39,407 bases of DNA, from positions 1-39,407 of the forward strand of contig JAJYWI010000020.1 in NCBI GenBank assembly GCA_021791535.1, written 5' to 3'. The stretch's first letter is position 1. Every line of letters starts with the position of its first letter. This document shows, piece by piece, positions 22,358-30,839 of the stretch. This DNA comes from Microcaldota archaeon (GTDB taxonomy: Archaea; Micrarchaeota; Micrarchaeia; Micrarchaeales; Micrarchaeaceae). A program made the position numbers and the translations under genes. A model generated the notes under the pieces. The model had not been told where the DNA came from. It did no database searches and saw only the letters and a list, made by a program, of their open reading frames with translations.

Positions 22358-23707
22358 ATGATAAACGTTAACCTGGTATTCCTTTTCCTTGCCGGGGTCG
22401 CTTTCCTCGGGTTCATCCTATCAGCGCTCTTTGACAAGGTCAGGATAACCTCAGTTCTTCCCCTCATGCTGATCGGTCTGCTTGTTGGGCCTGTGCTGCA
22501 CCTGGTCAACGTCAGCCCGAGCGGAGTGATATACACGCTGACTCCTTTCATAACCGCTATCACCGTTTCCTTCATACTCTTCGAGGTAGGCATGAACATG
22601 CGCTTCAGCAGTATGAAGAAGGTGTTGAGCCGGGCTAGCGCCTTCACCTTTTCCCTTGTGGTTGCTACGGCAGCGCTGCTGGCGCCTGTCGCGTTCTTCC
22701 TCTTCCACTGGAGCGCAATCGAATCAATCATATTCGCACTGGCGATAGCAGGACCTAGCAGCATCATAGTACCTTACCTTATGAAGGTGGTGAAGATATC
22801 AAAGGATCTGAAAACGGTGCTGCTCTACGAGAGTATATCCGATGACATATTGACCTTCATGCTCCCGCTTGTGCTCTTCGGCTTCGTGGCTATCGGCTCT
22901 GGGAGCATCGATGGCATAGCCGCATCTGTTTTCTATGCGGTCTTCGGCTCGCTGGTCGTTGGTTTCGTATCCGCGCTGTTTTGGCTCTACATACTGAACA
23001 GATTCAATGATTACAGCAAGAACTACAAGTGGATGCTCACCATAACCATGGTTATCGCGACCTACGGGATAGCGCAGCAGCTCTCGATGAGCGGGCCGAT
23101 AACATCCTTCGTTTTCGGGCTGGTGCTAGCCAACATAGGCGAACGATCTAGGAGCCAGGCGAACCGGAAGCCGACGTTGCTTGGGAGACTTTTCAGCCTA
23201 GATGGCGGGATATCCCACATAAGGAGCTACCAGAAGGAGATCGTATTCTTCGTTAGCACCTTCTTTTTCGTGTACATAGGCCTGCTGTTCAACCTCTCCC
23301 AGCTAAACCTTGCACTGGTCACTGTTGCAGTGCTCATCTCAGTTGTCATACTCTTTGCACGGTATCTTTTTGTCCCGATGATATCGAGGTACATCGCAAA
23401 GGAGGGGGAATCCCGCTCCGCTGACCTCTCTGTGACTAGGTTCAACGTGGCGAGGGGCATGACGCCTGCTGTGATAGCTACTGTGCCCCTGGCGCTCGGC
23501 TTGAACATACCCTACTTCCTTGACCTGATATTCCTGGTCATACTCCTCACTAACATAATATCTACGGCAGGCATATTCGCAACCTACAGGCCGGTGCAGA
23601 AAGCAGGGAAGGGAAGAGGCAGGAGCGGCGGCGCAAGTCCAGGCACAAAGAACGAGATAAAGCGGGAGACTGGCGCGCCGGCAGCTAAGGAGGTTGGGAA
23701 TCCTTAG
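22358..23707 (+). CDS. CPA2-family cation/proton antiporter (KefB/NapA type)
   Basis: 449 residues with about 12 membrane segments, starting VNLVFLFLAGVAFLGFILS. It exchanges Na+ or K+ for H+ across the membrane. Family landmarks are FEVGMNMRFSSMKKV (the Glu-x-Gly-x3 re-entrant region), AIAGPSSIIVPYLMK and YESISDDILTFMLPLV, whose paired Asp residues are the ion-binding site in this family. The C-terminus is a 45-residue hydrophilic tail rich in Lys, Gly and Arg, with no TrkA-N/RCK regulatory domain. The ATG follows the hef stop by 4 bp, so the two are co-transcribed, though no functional link is evident. Which ion is moved cannot be told from the sequence. Confidence 0.88.
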   Translation: MINVNLVFLFLAGVAFLGFILSALFDKVRITSVLPLMLIGLLVGPVLHLVNVSPSGVIYTLTPFITAITVSFILFEVGMNMRFSSMKKVLSRASAFTFSLVVATAALLAPVAFFLFHWSAIESIIFALAIAGPSSIIVPYLMKVVKISKDLKTVLLYESISDDILTFMLPLVLFGFVAIGSGSIDGIAASVFYAVFGSLVVGFVSALFWLYILNRFNDYSKNYKWMLTITMVIATYGIAQQLSMSGPITSFVFGLVLANIGERSRSQANRKPTLLGRLFSLDGGISHIRSYQKEIVFFVSTFFFVYIGLLFNLSQLNLALVTVAVLISVVILFARYLFVPMISRYIAKEGESRSADLSVTRFNVARGMTPAVIATVPLALGLNIPYFLDLIFLVILLTNIISTAGIFATYRPVQKAGKGRGRSGGASPGTKNEIKRETGAPAAKEVGNP

Positions 23708-23716
23708 CACTTTATC

Positions 23717-24706
23717 TCAGATCCTAATTACTCCAGCTGCATCGATCCTGCTCTGCTTCATCAGGGTCAATGCTTTGTTTGCCTCCTCAAGCTTGAACTC
23801 TTGCACCGTAGTCTTGATAGGGATCGCGGCTGCGAGCTTCAGGAACTCCTTTACGTCGGCCCTCGTGTAGTTCGTGACGCTGGTTATGGATCTCTCGCCG
23901 TAGAGCTTTGCATCGTAATCTATTTCTGGGATCCTGCTCATGTGTATATCTATTACCGCGACCCTGCCGCCTTTGTCTAGCGCGCTAAGCGCATCTAACA
24001 CAAGGGCGCCGGAGGGAGCTGTTATTATGGCGGCATCGGCCTTTATTGAGGAGGTCCCTACAGATATTGCGGCGCCGAGCCTCCTTGCCATAGCGCGATG
24101 CAGTCCGCTTCTTGTTGATACGATAACTCTGCACCCAAAATGCCTCGCTACCTGGGTTATTATGTGCGCTGATGCACCGAAGCCGAATATATGGAGCGTC
24201 TGGCCAGGTTTTGCCCCAGACAATTTGAACCCTCTGTAGCCTATTATCCCTGCGCACAGCAAAGGCGCGGCGTGGGCATCATCGAAGTTGCTAGGCAACG
24301 GATACGCGAAGTCCTGCCTCACTATCATGTATTCAGCGTAGCCTCCGTTGACGTCCCAGCCGGTGAAGCGCATGCCGTCGCAAAGGTTCTCCATGCCTGA
24401 TTTGCAGAACTTGCACTTGCCGCACGTGGAGTTTATCCATGTCACGCCCGCGCGGTCGCCCTGCCTGAACCCTTTTACCCCATACCCGACATCCGACACT
24501 GAGCCGACTATCTGGTGGCCAGGCACAATCGGAGACCTCCTCAGCTTTAAGTCCCCTTCCACTATGTGAAGGTCAGTCCTGCATATGCCACATGTGTTGA
24601 CCTTAACGCATATCTCGTTCCTGCCTGGGTGCGGCTTGGCAATCTCCTTAATGTGCAGCGGCGAGCTCTCGACCTTGCCCTGCTTCTCAAGGACGATCGC
24701 TCTCAT
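23717..24706 (-). CDS. zinc-dependent alcohol dehydrogenase family protein
   Basis: 329 residues from the ATG at 24706 (MRAIVLEKQGK). A longer start eight codons upstream would overlap the promoter. It is a medium-chain dehydrogenase oxidising an alcohol or reducing an aldehyde with NAD(P). Catalytic zinc ligands are CGICRTD (about residue 39) and the His of PGHQIVG. The usual GHE motif has Gln in place of Glu. The structural zinc site CGKCKFCKSGMENLC is complete. The cofactor motif is GFGASAHI in the Rossmann domain. It shares the TATA element at 24736-24741 with the divergent hjc gene. It converges on the antiporter with only 9 bp between stops. Confidence 0.88.
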   Translation of the reverse strand: MRAIVLEKQGKVESSPLHIKEIAKPHPGRNEICVKVNTCGICRTDLHIVEGDLKLRRSPIVPGHQIVGSVSDVGYGVKGFRQGDRAGVTWINSTCGKCKFCKSGMENLCDGMRFTGWDVNGGYAEYMIVRQDFAYPLPSNFDDAHAAPLLCAGIIGYRGFKLSGAKPGQTLHIFGFGASAHIITQVARHFGCRVIVSTRSGLHRAMARRLGAAISVGTSSIKADAAIITAPSGALVLDALSALDKGGRVAVIDIHMSRIPEIDYDAKLYGERSITSVTNYTRADVKEFLKLAAAIPIKTTVQEFKLEEANKALTLMKQSRIDAAGVIRI

Positions 24707-24735
24707 GCACTCGAATATACCATGCTGCACAGCAT

Positions 24736-24741
24736 TTTATA
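24736..24741. promoter_or_regulatory. shared TATA element, alcohol dehydrogenase and Hjc
   Basis: TTTATA lies 29 bp before the hjc GTG start (24765) and, read on the other strand, about 30-35 bp before the dehydrogenase ATG (24706). Both mRNAs would be leaderless or nearly so. This is the only TATA-like element in the 58-bp gap. Confidence 0.55.
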
Positions 24742-24764
24742 TTTCTTTTCAGCGTTAAAGTATT

Positions 24765-25154
24765 GTGGCGATCCAGAGATATTCGAAAGGCGCGAGGGGC
24801 GAAAGGGAGCTGCTCAACGAGCTCTACAACAGGGGCTATTCGGTCGTCAGGGCGGCCGGTAGCGGCGTCAACTCCGTATCTCCAGACATAATAGCGGTAA
24901 AGGCAGGCAAGGGCATGGTCTTCGAATGCAAGGCGTGGGACCGGGGAAGCCTCTCGATAGAGCTAGAGAAGTACGAATCGCTCAGGAGATGGCGCGATAG
25001 CGCACTAATGGATACCTTCATAGCATGGCGCATGAACGGCCAGGGCTGGTTCTTCGTAAAGCTTGACGAGATGACAAAGAACAGGAACAGCTACACTGTG
25101 ACAAGGAAGAACGCGGTTGCAAAAGGGCGCAGGCTGGAGAACATCGTGCTTTAG
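24765..25154 (+). CDS. hjc: Holliday junction resolvase Hjc
   Basis: 129 residues; cuts four-way DNA junctions during recombination and fork repair. The nuclease site is complete: the Glu in KGARGERELLNEL (near residue 13), the Asp in SPDIIAV (near 41), and the Glu-x-Lys in MVFECKAW (near 53-55), followed by the helix with the conserved basic residues. The RAAGSGVNS loop matches the substrate-binding Ser/Gly stretch of the family. The start is GTG at 24765, which coincides with the predicted transcription start from TTTATA at 24736, so it is leaderless with a non-ATG start. The aminotransferase begins 9 bp downstream. Since Hef here has no nuclease domain, Hjc is the obvious partner for fork cleavage; that is inference. 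Confidence 0.93.
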   Translation: MAIQRYSKGARGERELLNELYNRGYSVVRAAGSGVNSVSPDIIAVKAGKGMVFECKAWDRGSLSIELEKYESLRRWRDSALMDTFIAWRMNGQGWFFVKLDEMTKNRNSYTVTRKNAVAKGRRLENIVL

Positions 25155-25163
25155 GTATTTTGT

Positions 25164-26495
25164 ATGGGAAAGATCAACATTGGCAGGCGCACAAACAGCA
25201 TATTGAGCAGAGACAGGAAGGTAATGCTTACAACAACAAGGGCTCCATACCCTTTCGTTCCTGACCACGGGGAAGGCGACATCGTATACGACGTTGAGGG
25301 TAACAGGTTCATAGACTTCTCGAGCTTCGTGTCGGTCTACAACCTCGGGGTCGGAGGCAACGCCGCGATAAGGAGGTCAATGACCGGGCAGATAAAGAAG
25401 CTGACCCACAACGCTTTCACTGATTACTACAGCGAAAGGCCTGTCAGGTTCGCCGAGAAGCTGGTATCAATGATGCCGCGGGGCTTTGGCAGGGTATTCT
25501 TCTCAAACTCTGGCACAGAGGCGAATGAGGCTGCGCTCAAATTCTCAAGGGTATTCACAGAAAGGCAGTATGTGATGTCGTTCTACGGAGCATTCCACGG
25601 GAGAACAGGAGGAGTGCTAGGCATGACATCGTCGAAGCCTGTGCAGAAGGAGCACTTCGGGCCGTTTCCGAACGTAATCCATGCGATATACCCAGATACA
25701 TACAGGAACCCGTTCAACATCGATGACGCCGATGAGCTGAGTGACGCATGCATAGAGCACATAGAGAAGGATATACTTGGGAAGGGGTACTCCCAAAAAG
25801 AGATATCTGCCATTTTCATAGAGCCTATGCAAGGTGAGAGCGGTTATGTGATACCTCCAAAGCGTTTCATGAAGGAGCTAAGTAGGGTAGCCACCGAAAA
25901 CGGCATATTGCTAGTGGCAGATGAGATACAGACCGGGTATATGCGGACAGGTAAGTTCCTTGCGCTGGACAACTTCAACGTGCAGGCAGACATATACACG
26001 CTTGCGAAGTCCCTCGGTGGCGGGACGCCAATCGGGGCCACCATAACAAGGACGTCGCTTGGCGACATACCTGCCGGGTCGCACGCCAACACATTCGGCG
26101 GCAACCTCCTCGCAATCGCAGCGGCGGAAGCCTCGCTGGATTACGTGAAAAGGAACATGAGGTCGCTGCAGAGGAACATAAAGGAGAGGGGAGCATACAT
26201 AATGAAGCGCTTGGGTGAGATGAAAGATAAGTATGAGATAGTCGGGGATTGCAGGGGCATCGGCCTCTTCATAGGCATGGAGCTAGTCAAGGACAGGAAA
26301 ACGAAGGAGCCAGCTGTGGAGGGTCTTGAGGACGTCCTGAAAGAGTGCTTCTACAACGGGCTTATCATTCTCCCTGCAGGCAAATCGGTCGTAAGGATAA
26401 TACCACCACTCACTGTGTCGCAGAAGAGTGTGGAATCCGGCATGGATATATTAGAGGAGGCGGTGAAGAAAGCCGACGCAAAGAGCAAGAATTAA
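25164..26495 (+). CDS. class III PLP aminotransferase (4-aminobutyrate/ornithine type)
   Basis: 443 residues. It transfers an amino group, usually from an omega-amino acid, using pyridoxal phosphate. Landmarks are GDIVYDVEGNRFIDFSS at the N-terminus, FSNSGTEANEAALK (phosphate binding), YGAFHGRTGG, and VADEIQTGYMRTGKF with the cofactor-binding Asp. LAKSLGGGTPIGA carries the Schiff-base lysine, and HANTFGGNLLA follows. The fold is complete with no gaps. It closely follows hjc (9 bp) and is probably co-transcribed. Substrate choice among GABA, acetylornithine and related amines cannot be fixed from sequence, and no arginine or lysine biosynthesis genes adjoin it. Confidence 0.9.
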   Translation: MGKINIGRRTNSILSRDRKVMLTTTRAPYPFVPDHGEGDIVYDVEGNRFIDFSSFVSVYNLGVGGNAAIRRSMTGQIKKLTHNAFTDYYSERPVRFAEKLVSMMPRGFGRVFFSNSGTEANEAALKFSRVFTERQYVMSFYGAFHGRTGGVLGMTSSKPVQKEHFGPFPNVIHAIYPDTYRNPFNIDDADELSDACIEHIEKDILGKGYSQKEISAIFIEPMQGESGYVIPPKRFMKELSRVATENGILLVADEIQTGYMRTGKFLALDNFNVQADIYTLAKSLGGGTPIGATITRTSLGDIPAGSHANTFGGNLLAIAAAEASLDYVKRNMRSLQRNIKERGAYIMKRLGEMKDKYEIVGDCRGIGLFIGMELVKDRKTKEPAVEGLEDVLKECFYNGLIILPAGKSVVRIIPPLTVSQKSVESGMDILEEAVKKADAKSKN

Positions 26496-26861
26496 TCTTG
26501 CCTGCTAAAGAGATCTATCTGCCATATGCGCGTGTAATCTAACAAGAAATTATCGTGCTGTATAGTTCTGCAAGTTTTGCCATGTCCTTTTCATGCGCCC
26601 GCTGGTCGCTAGCGTGCATGCTGTCGCCTTGTGCCCCTATGCCAGCTCAACGTTATAAGCCAAGCCTGCAGGCAAGCTATTTATATTTGTTGGAATGATT
26701 AGTATAGAGCTGAAAGAGAAGAGAGAAAAACGGCAGATTTGATGATGCATTATACTTACTTCTACGACGGAAAAGTTCGCCAGGAAGATAGCATAGGCGC
26801 TGTGTAGACAGCGTATAGCTTAGCCGCAGATCCTCAGACTTTCAGCGCAAAAGGTGCTGAA
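26496..26861 (+). promoter_or_regulatory. 366-bp gap with a long structured leader before dnaG
   Basis: No gene is visible. A promoter TATTTATATT lies at about 26679-26688, so transcription should begin near 26710, leaving a leader of about 150 bases before the dnaG ATG. This is long for this window. The leader contains CGCTGT (26798-26803) and ACAGCG (26808-26813), a perfect hairpin with loop GTAG, and ends with AAGGTG, a good ribosome binding site. A GCCTGCAGGC palindrome lies just upstream of the TATA element. The first 150 bp show nothing notable. Confidence 0.5.
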
Positions 26862-28268
26862 ATGGCAAAATCGTACATAGACATCGTAAAATACATGGTA
26901 GAGGCTAGATTTGAGATATCAGGCAGCGTAGAGAAACCCGACATAATAGGTGCGGTATTCGGCCAGACTGAGGGGCTGCTCGGCGGAGACCTCGACCTTA
27001 GGGAACTGCAGAAGAACGGCAAAATAGGCAGGATAGAGATAGAAAGCTCCACGTCAGGCAACAGGACGTTCGGCAAGCTGTTTCTGCCATCTTCGATGGG
27101 CAGGGTGGAGACATGCATATTATCGGCGGCGATCGAATCGGTTGACCGCGTCGGCCCGTTCGAGACAAGGTTCCAGGTGCTCAAGATAGAGGACACAAGG
27201 AACGAGAAGCGAAGGAAGATAATAGCGAGGGCCAAGGAGCTGGTAAAGAACCTGCTAGTGACAGAGATACCTGATAGCAGGGAGATAAGTGACTTGGTCG
27301 AAGCTGATGTGAAGACAAGCACGGTCGGCACATACGGATCTGATAACCTGCCGGCAGGCCCTGAGATAGAGAAGAGCGATGATTTGGTGCTGGTCGAGGG
27401 CAGGGCAGATGTCATAAACCTGCTCAAGAATGACATAGCAAACTGCGTCGCTGTAGGAGGCGCCGCAGGGACGATACCGAAGACAATAATTGACCTCTGC
27501 ACAGCAAAGGAGACGACCCTCTTCGTGGACGGCGACCGAGGGGGAGAGATGATAGTCAGGAACATAACCAGCGTAGCTGACGTGGACTTCGTTGCAAGGG
27601 CGCCTGATGGCAAGGAGGTCGAGGAGCTGACAAGGAAAGAGATAATAAAAGCACTCAGGTCAAGGGTGCCTATAGAGCAGGTAAATGCTGCTGCAAAGCA
27701 GAGGCAGGAGCAGCAGGCGAGACGCGAGGACAGATTCAGGGATAGGAGGGAGCACAGGCCTCCGGCTCAGGAGACCACTGCCAGAGAGGTGCTCAGCCCC
27801 ACAGAGATAACAGCGAACTTGCAGAGGGCACAGGCGCATCAGCGCAGGGCTGTTGAGGGAGAGGCAACAGGTGCCCCGTCGTCGCTTGGCATCAAGGATA
27901 TCAGCGGGGAAGGCGAGCCTGAAGGGATAGAGAGCATAGCCCAGATAGAGGGAATGGAGGCGCAGCGTACTCAAGCTGGTGCTCCGAACCAGACGCTTGT
28001 GAAGGCGCTCAACGAGCTCAAGAACACGCTGAGGGGCAGGGTGTACTCAAACGAGGGCGTGGTCCTTAGCGAGGTGCCCATCAGGGAGCTCATCCAGTCG
28101 GTGCAGGACATGAAGAATGTCGGGGCGGTGGTGTTCGACGGGATAATAACGCAGAGGCTTGTGGACCTGGCGCACGAGCGCAGCATAAAGGAGGTTTACG
28201 GGTTGCGCGCAAGCCAGATAACCAGGAGGTATCCGGACCTTATGCTCTACACAGCAGAGCACGGGTAA
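26862..28268 (+). CDS. dnaG: archaeal DnaG (Toprim-domain primase-like, exosome-associated)
   Basis: 468 residues. Archaeal DnaG has a bacterial-type Toprim domain and in studied species is a subunit of the RNA exosome, with some primase activity reported. The Toprim domain runs from about residue 170: LVLVEGRADVINLLKN carries the catalytic Glu, and TLFVDGDRGGEMIVRNI carries the DxD-type metal site. The N-terminal region matches archaeal DnaG (DIVKYMVEARFEISG, then FGQTEGLLGGDLDLRELQK). After residue about 265 there is a charged, Gln/Arg/Glu-rich linker, then a C-terminal domain (TLVKALNELKNTLRGR onward). The ATG is set by AAGGTG seven bases upstream. It is transcribed alone with a long leader. 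Confidence 0.95.
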   Translation: MAKSYIDIVKYMVEARFEISGSVEKPDIIGAVFGQTEGLLGGDLDLRELQKNGKIGRIEIESSTSGNRTFGKLFLPSSMGRVETCILSAAIESVDRVGPFETRFQVLKIEDTRNEKRRKIIARAKELVKNLLVTEIPDSREISDLVEADVKTSTVGTYGSDNLPAGPEIEKSDDLVLVEGRADVINLLKNDIANCVAVGGAAGTIPKTIIDLCTAKETTLFVDGDRGGEMIVRNITSVADVDFVARAPDGKEVEELTRKEIIKALRSRVPIEQVNAAAKQRQEQQARREDRFRDRREHRPPAQETTAREVLSPTEITANLQRAQAHQRRAVEGEATGAPSSLGIKDISGEGEPEGIESIAQIEGMEAQRTQAGAPNQTLVKALNELKNTLRGRVYSNEGVVLSEVPIRELIQSVQDMKNVGAVVFDGIITQRLVDLAHERSIKEVYGLRASQITRRYPDLMLYTAEHG

Positions 28269-28310
28269 ATTAGCCTAGCAGGAAAGATTTTTATATCTGC
28301 GCAGCCTTTT

Positions 28311-28342
28311 AGTTTAAATCTAAACTATATTAGGTTTAAACC
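28311..28342 (+). promoter_or_regulatory. paired palindromes at the PadR-like gene start (likely operator)
   Basis: AGTTTA-AATC-TAAACT at 28311-28326 is a perfect 6-bp inverted repeat, and GGTTTAAACC at 28333-28342 is a perfect 10-bp palindrome. Both share the core GTTTAAA. The TATA element TTTATATC is at about 28290-28297, so transcription should start near 28318, inside the first palindrome. A dimeric regulator bound here would block initiation of the five-gene run that follows. The adjacent PadR-like product is the natural candidate. Confidence 0.65.
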
Positions 28343-28346
28343 AGGT

Positions 28347-28709
28347 GTGGGTCTGAAGGATAACTCATCGCATTTTGCATCGCAGCTAATGCCGATGGAG
28401 CTCAAGCGCGTGATACTCAAGGCCAGGATACTCGGCAGGCTGAAGCACGGCAAAACCTACTCGTACGCCATGATAAAGGAGTTCGAGGGTTCTGGGTTCG
28501 CTGAGTTTTTCGGGCCGACAATAAAGAACGACACGTACAACGCGCTCGGCGTCCTCATAAAGGCCGGCTACATAAAGATGCAGCCGAAGGTGGAAGGAGG
28601 CAAGGTGAAGAACTATTATGCACTGACAGCTAGAGGGGACGCCGCGCTCAAGTCTATAGGCAAGCTGATGGTAAGGACGCTTAAAGAGGCCAGCAGGCTC
28701 TTCAGGTGA
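28347..28709 (+). CDS. PadR-like transcription regulator
   Basis: 120 residues from GTG at 28347; an internal ATG at 28390 (MPMELKRV) is an alternative. The winged-helix core follows the PadR plan: KARILGRLKHGKTYSYAMIK (helices 1-2), a recognition helix in FGPTIKNDTYNALGVLIKAGYI, the wing QPKVEGGKVKNYYALTARG, and a C-terminal helix (DAALKSIGKLMVRTLKEAS) for dimerisation. PadR-type proteins usually repress a neighbouring exporter and their own gene. Here palindromes overlap the start site, and the ABC ATPase begins 4 bp after the stop, which fits that arrangement well. The inducing ligand is unknown. Confidence 0.75.
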   Translation: MGLKDNSSHFASQLMPMELKRVILKARILGRLKHGKTYSYAMIKEFEGSGFAEFFGPTIKNDTYNALGVLIKAGYIKMQPKVEGGKVKNYYALTARGDAALKSIGKLMVRTLKEASRLFR

Positions 28710-28713
28710 GTGC

Positions 28714-29703
28714 ATGAATGACATAATCAAGATAGAGCACCTGGTCAAGAGGTTCGAGGACTTCACTGCCGTCAACGACGTAAGCCTCACAGTCAAGGAT
28801 GGTGAGATATTCGGGCTATTGGGGCCGAACGGCGCGGGGAAGACCACTATAATAAACATGCTCCTGACGCTGCTGACGCCCACTTCGGGGAAGATAACAA
28901 TCAGCGGTATGGACCTCTCAAGGAACCATGAGAGGGTCAAGCAGCTCATGGGGCTGATGACCCAGGAGACTGTTGTCGAGGCAGACCTGACCGCGAGGCA
29001 GAACCTGAGCCTTTTCTCGCATCTTTACCACATACCGAGGGCTATTGCAAACAAGAGGATAGGCGAGGCATTGAGAGAGGCAGACCTGGTCAACTTTGCT
29101 GATGTGAAGGCTGGTACTTTCTCTGGTGGTATGCAACGGCGCCTCGGCCTGGTGCGAGCCATGCTGCAGGAGCCGAAGATCCTTCTCCTCGACGAGCCTA
29201 CAACCGGACTCGACGTGCAGAACAGGAGCACCATGTGGGAAAGGATAAAGGAGCTCAACAGGAGCGGCACCACGATACTCCTCACAACACAGTATCTGGA
29301 GGAGGCGGACGAGCTCTGCGACCGCCTTGGCATAATAGACCACGGCAAGGTGATAGCGCTTGGCACACCATCCGAGATAAAGAGGATAGCCGGCAGCGGG
29401 AAGGTGCTCGAGATAATAGTGAACCTGCAGGATGTCCAGAAGGTGGTATCGCTGCTCAAGTCCAGGTTCAAGCTGGCTGCGACGTACCATGGCGACAGGA
29501 TAACCGCGCCGCTGGACAAGGACGGCGAGGGAGAGTTCACGAAGATATCCGCGACGCTAGAAAGGATGAGGATACCCGTGCTGTCCATAGGTGCGCACCT
29601 GCCGACGCTCGATGACGTTTTCATAAAGCTAACGGGCACTGGAATGCGCGATGCTGCGGGTGAGATGCGTGGCAGCAGGGCTAATTTGAGGTGGAGACGA
29701 TGA
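28714..29703 (+). CDS. ABC transporter ATP-binding protein (DrrA type)
   Basis: 329 residues, the ATPase of an ABC-2 export system. All nucleotide-binding motifs are present: Walker A GPNGAGKTT (about residue 38), the Q-loop near LMTQETVVE, signature FSGGMQRRLG, Walker B ILLLDEPTTGLD, and the H-loop region in LLTTQYLEEADELC. The switch position reads Gln (TTQY), as in many DrrA-like proteins. The C-terminal 90 residues (VLEIIVNLQDVQKVV onward, ending with ..LDDVFIKLTG) are the DrrA-type extension. It is in a five-gene run led by the PadR-like regulator, and its TGA overlaps the permease ATG. Confidence 0.94.
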   Translation: MNDIIKIEHLVKRFEDFTAVNDVSLTVKDGEIFGLLGPNGAGKTTIINMLLTLLTPTSGKITISGMDLSRNHERVKQLMGLMTQETVVEADLTARQNLSLFSHLYHIPRAIANKRIGEALREADLVNFADVKAGTFSGGMQRRLGLVRAMLQEPKILLLDEPTTGLDVQNRSTMWERIKELNRSGTTILLTTQYLEEADELCDRLGIIDHGKVIALGTPSEIKRIAGSGKVLEIIVNLQDVQKVVSLLKSRFKLAATYHGDRITAPLDKDGEGEFTKISATLERMRIPVLSIGAHLPTLDDVFIKLTGTGMRDAAGEMRGSRANLRWRR

Positions 29704-30821
29704 GCCTTATAGAGGATTCCATAACAATATTCACTAGGGAGTTCGCTATATTCAAGGCTAACCTCAGGTCTAACATAATCAGGACAGCTATATTCCCGCT
29801 CGTCATACTGCTTTTCTTCGGGTTCCTTGGCTCCGCTATCACGAACGTGCCTGTCGTGGTGGTGAACTACGCGAACAACAACCAGGCGTCGCAATTCATA
29901 AGCACGCTAAGCTCGCAAAACCTTATGCAGGTCCAGGCGGTCACCACGCAGGGCGCTGCGCTGAGCATGCTCTCATCGGGCAAGGTCGACTTTGTCATAG
30001 TAATACTGCCTGGCTTCCCGTTGCAGGCAGGCAGCCCGACCGTCCAGGTCTACTACAACAACCTGGAATTTAGCACTACGCAGGAGATACTGCCAGCTAT
30101 ACAGAAGGATGCCGCGATATTCGGCCCTGCAATAAATTTCCAGAGCCAGGAATACCTGCCGGCATCAGGCAGTGCCGCTTCGGCGGTAACTCCGATAACC
30201 GGCGCGAACGGCAACTATGGGGATTTCCTCTTCTCCGGTGTTATAGGCATGATAATAGTATTCAGCACCCTCTTTAGCGCTGGCATAGGCGTGCTAACTG
30301 ACAAGCAGGGAGGGCAGATAAAGTCATTCCTGATAACGCCGATAAACAAATCGGCAATCGTGCTGGGCAAGATCCTATTCAGCGCGGTGCAGTCGATCCT
30401 CTCCATATTCATCGTCATAGTGATTGGCCTCCTTCTAGGGAACACGATACTGATGGGCTTGACAGGCATTGTATGGATATTGATACTAGGCACGCTGCTT
30501 GGCATAACGATGACCGGCATATCCATAAGCGTGGCGAGCAGGATGAAGAACATGACAGCTTTCCAGATATTCGGCCAGACGCTTGGCCTTCCGCTGTGGT
30601 TCATTGCAGGCGGCATAGTCCCGGTATCGAGCTTCCCGCCCATACTCCGGGCGCTCAGCGTCGGCGACCCGATGACATATGCCATCAAAGGCTTCAGGTA
30701 CGTGGTGCTCCAGGGATTCTACCCGTTTAGCAGCATGGTTGTCGATGTGACCGTGCTCGCAGCGCTGGGGATCATAACAACGATTATAAGCATATTGCTA
30801 TTCAAGAGCACGATAGATTGA
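29700..30821 (+). CDS. ABC-2 type permease
   Basis: 373 residues from the ATG at 29700, which overlaps the ATPase stop (ATGA) and is preceded by GAGGTGGAG, a strong ribosome binding site. Six membrane segments can be drawn. The first is near residue 35 (FPLVILLFFGFLGSAI). A large external loop of about 130 residues follows (VVVVNYANNNQASQF onward), then a five-segment bundle from about residue 185 (FLFSGVIGMIIVFSTLF) to the end. This is the usual ABC-2 layout for exporters of drugs, lipids or polysaccharide. It pairs with the ATPase at 28714-29703. The substrate may be linked to the secreted protein encoded next. Confidence 0.92.
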   Translation: MSLIEDSITIFTREFAIFKANLRSNIIRTAIFPLVILLFFGFLGSAITNVPVVVVNYANNNQASQFISTLSSQNLMQVQAVTTQGAALSMLSSGKVDFVIVILPGFPLQAGSPTVQVYYNNLEFSTTQEILPAIQKDAAIFGPAINFQSQEYLPASGSAASAVTPITGANGNYGDFLFSGVIGMIIVFSTLFSAGIGVLTDKQGGQIKSFLITPINKSAIVLGKILFSAVQSILSIFIVIVIGLLLGNTILMGLTGIVWILILGTLLGITMTGISISVASRMKNMTAFQIFGQTLGLPLWFIAGGIVPVSSFPPILRALSVGDPMTYAIKGFRYVVLQGFYPFSSMVVDVTVLAALGIITTIISILLFKSTID

Positions 30822-30839
30822 TGATAAAAAGGTGAAAAC

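Noticed and set aside
26739-26860. C/D-box guide RNA suggested by TGATGA and a later CTGA
   Set aside because: The boxes are over 100 bases apart and no internal D'/C' boxes or closing stem fit the usual 50-70 base size.
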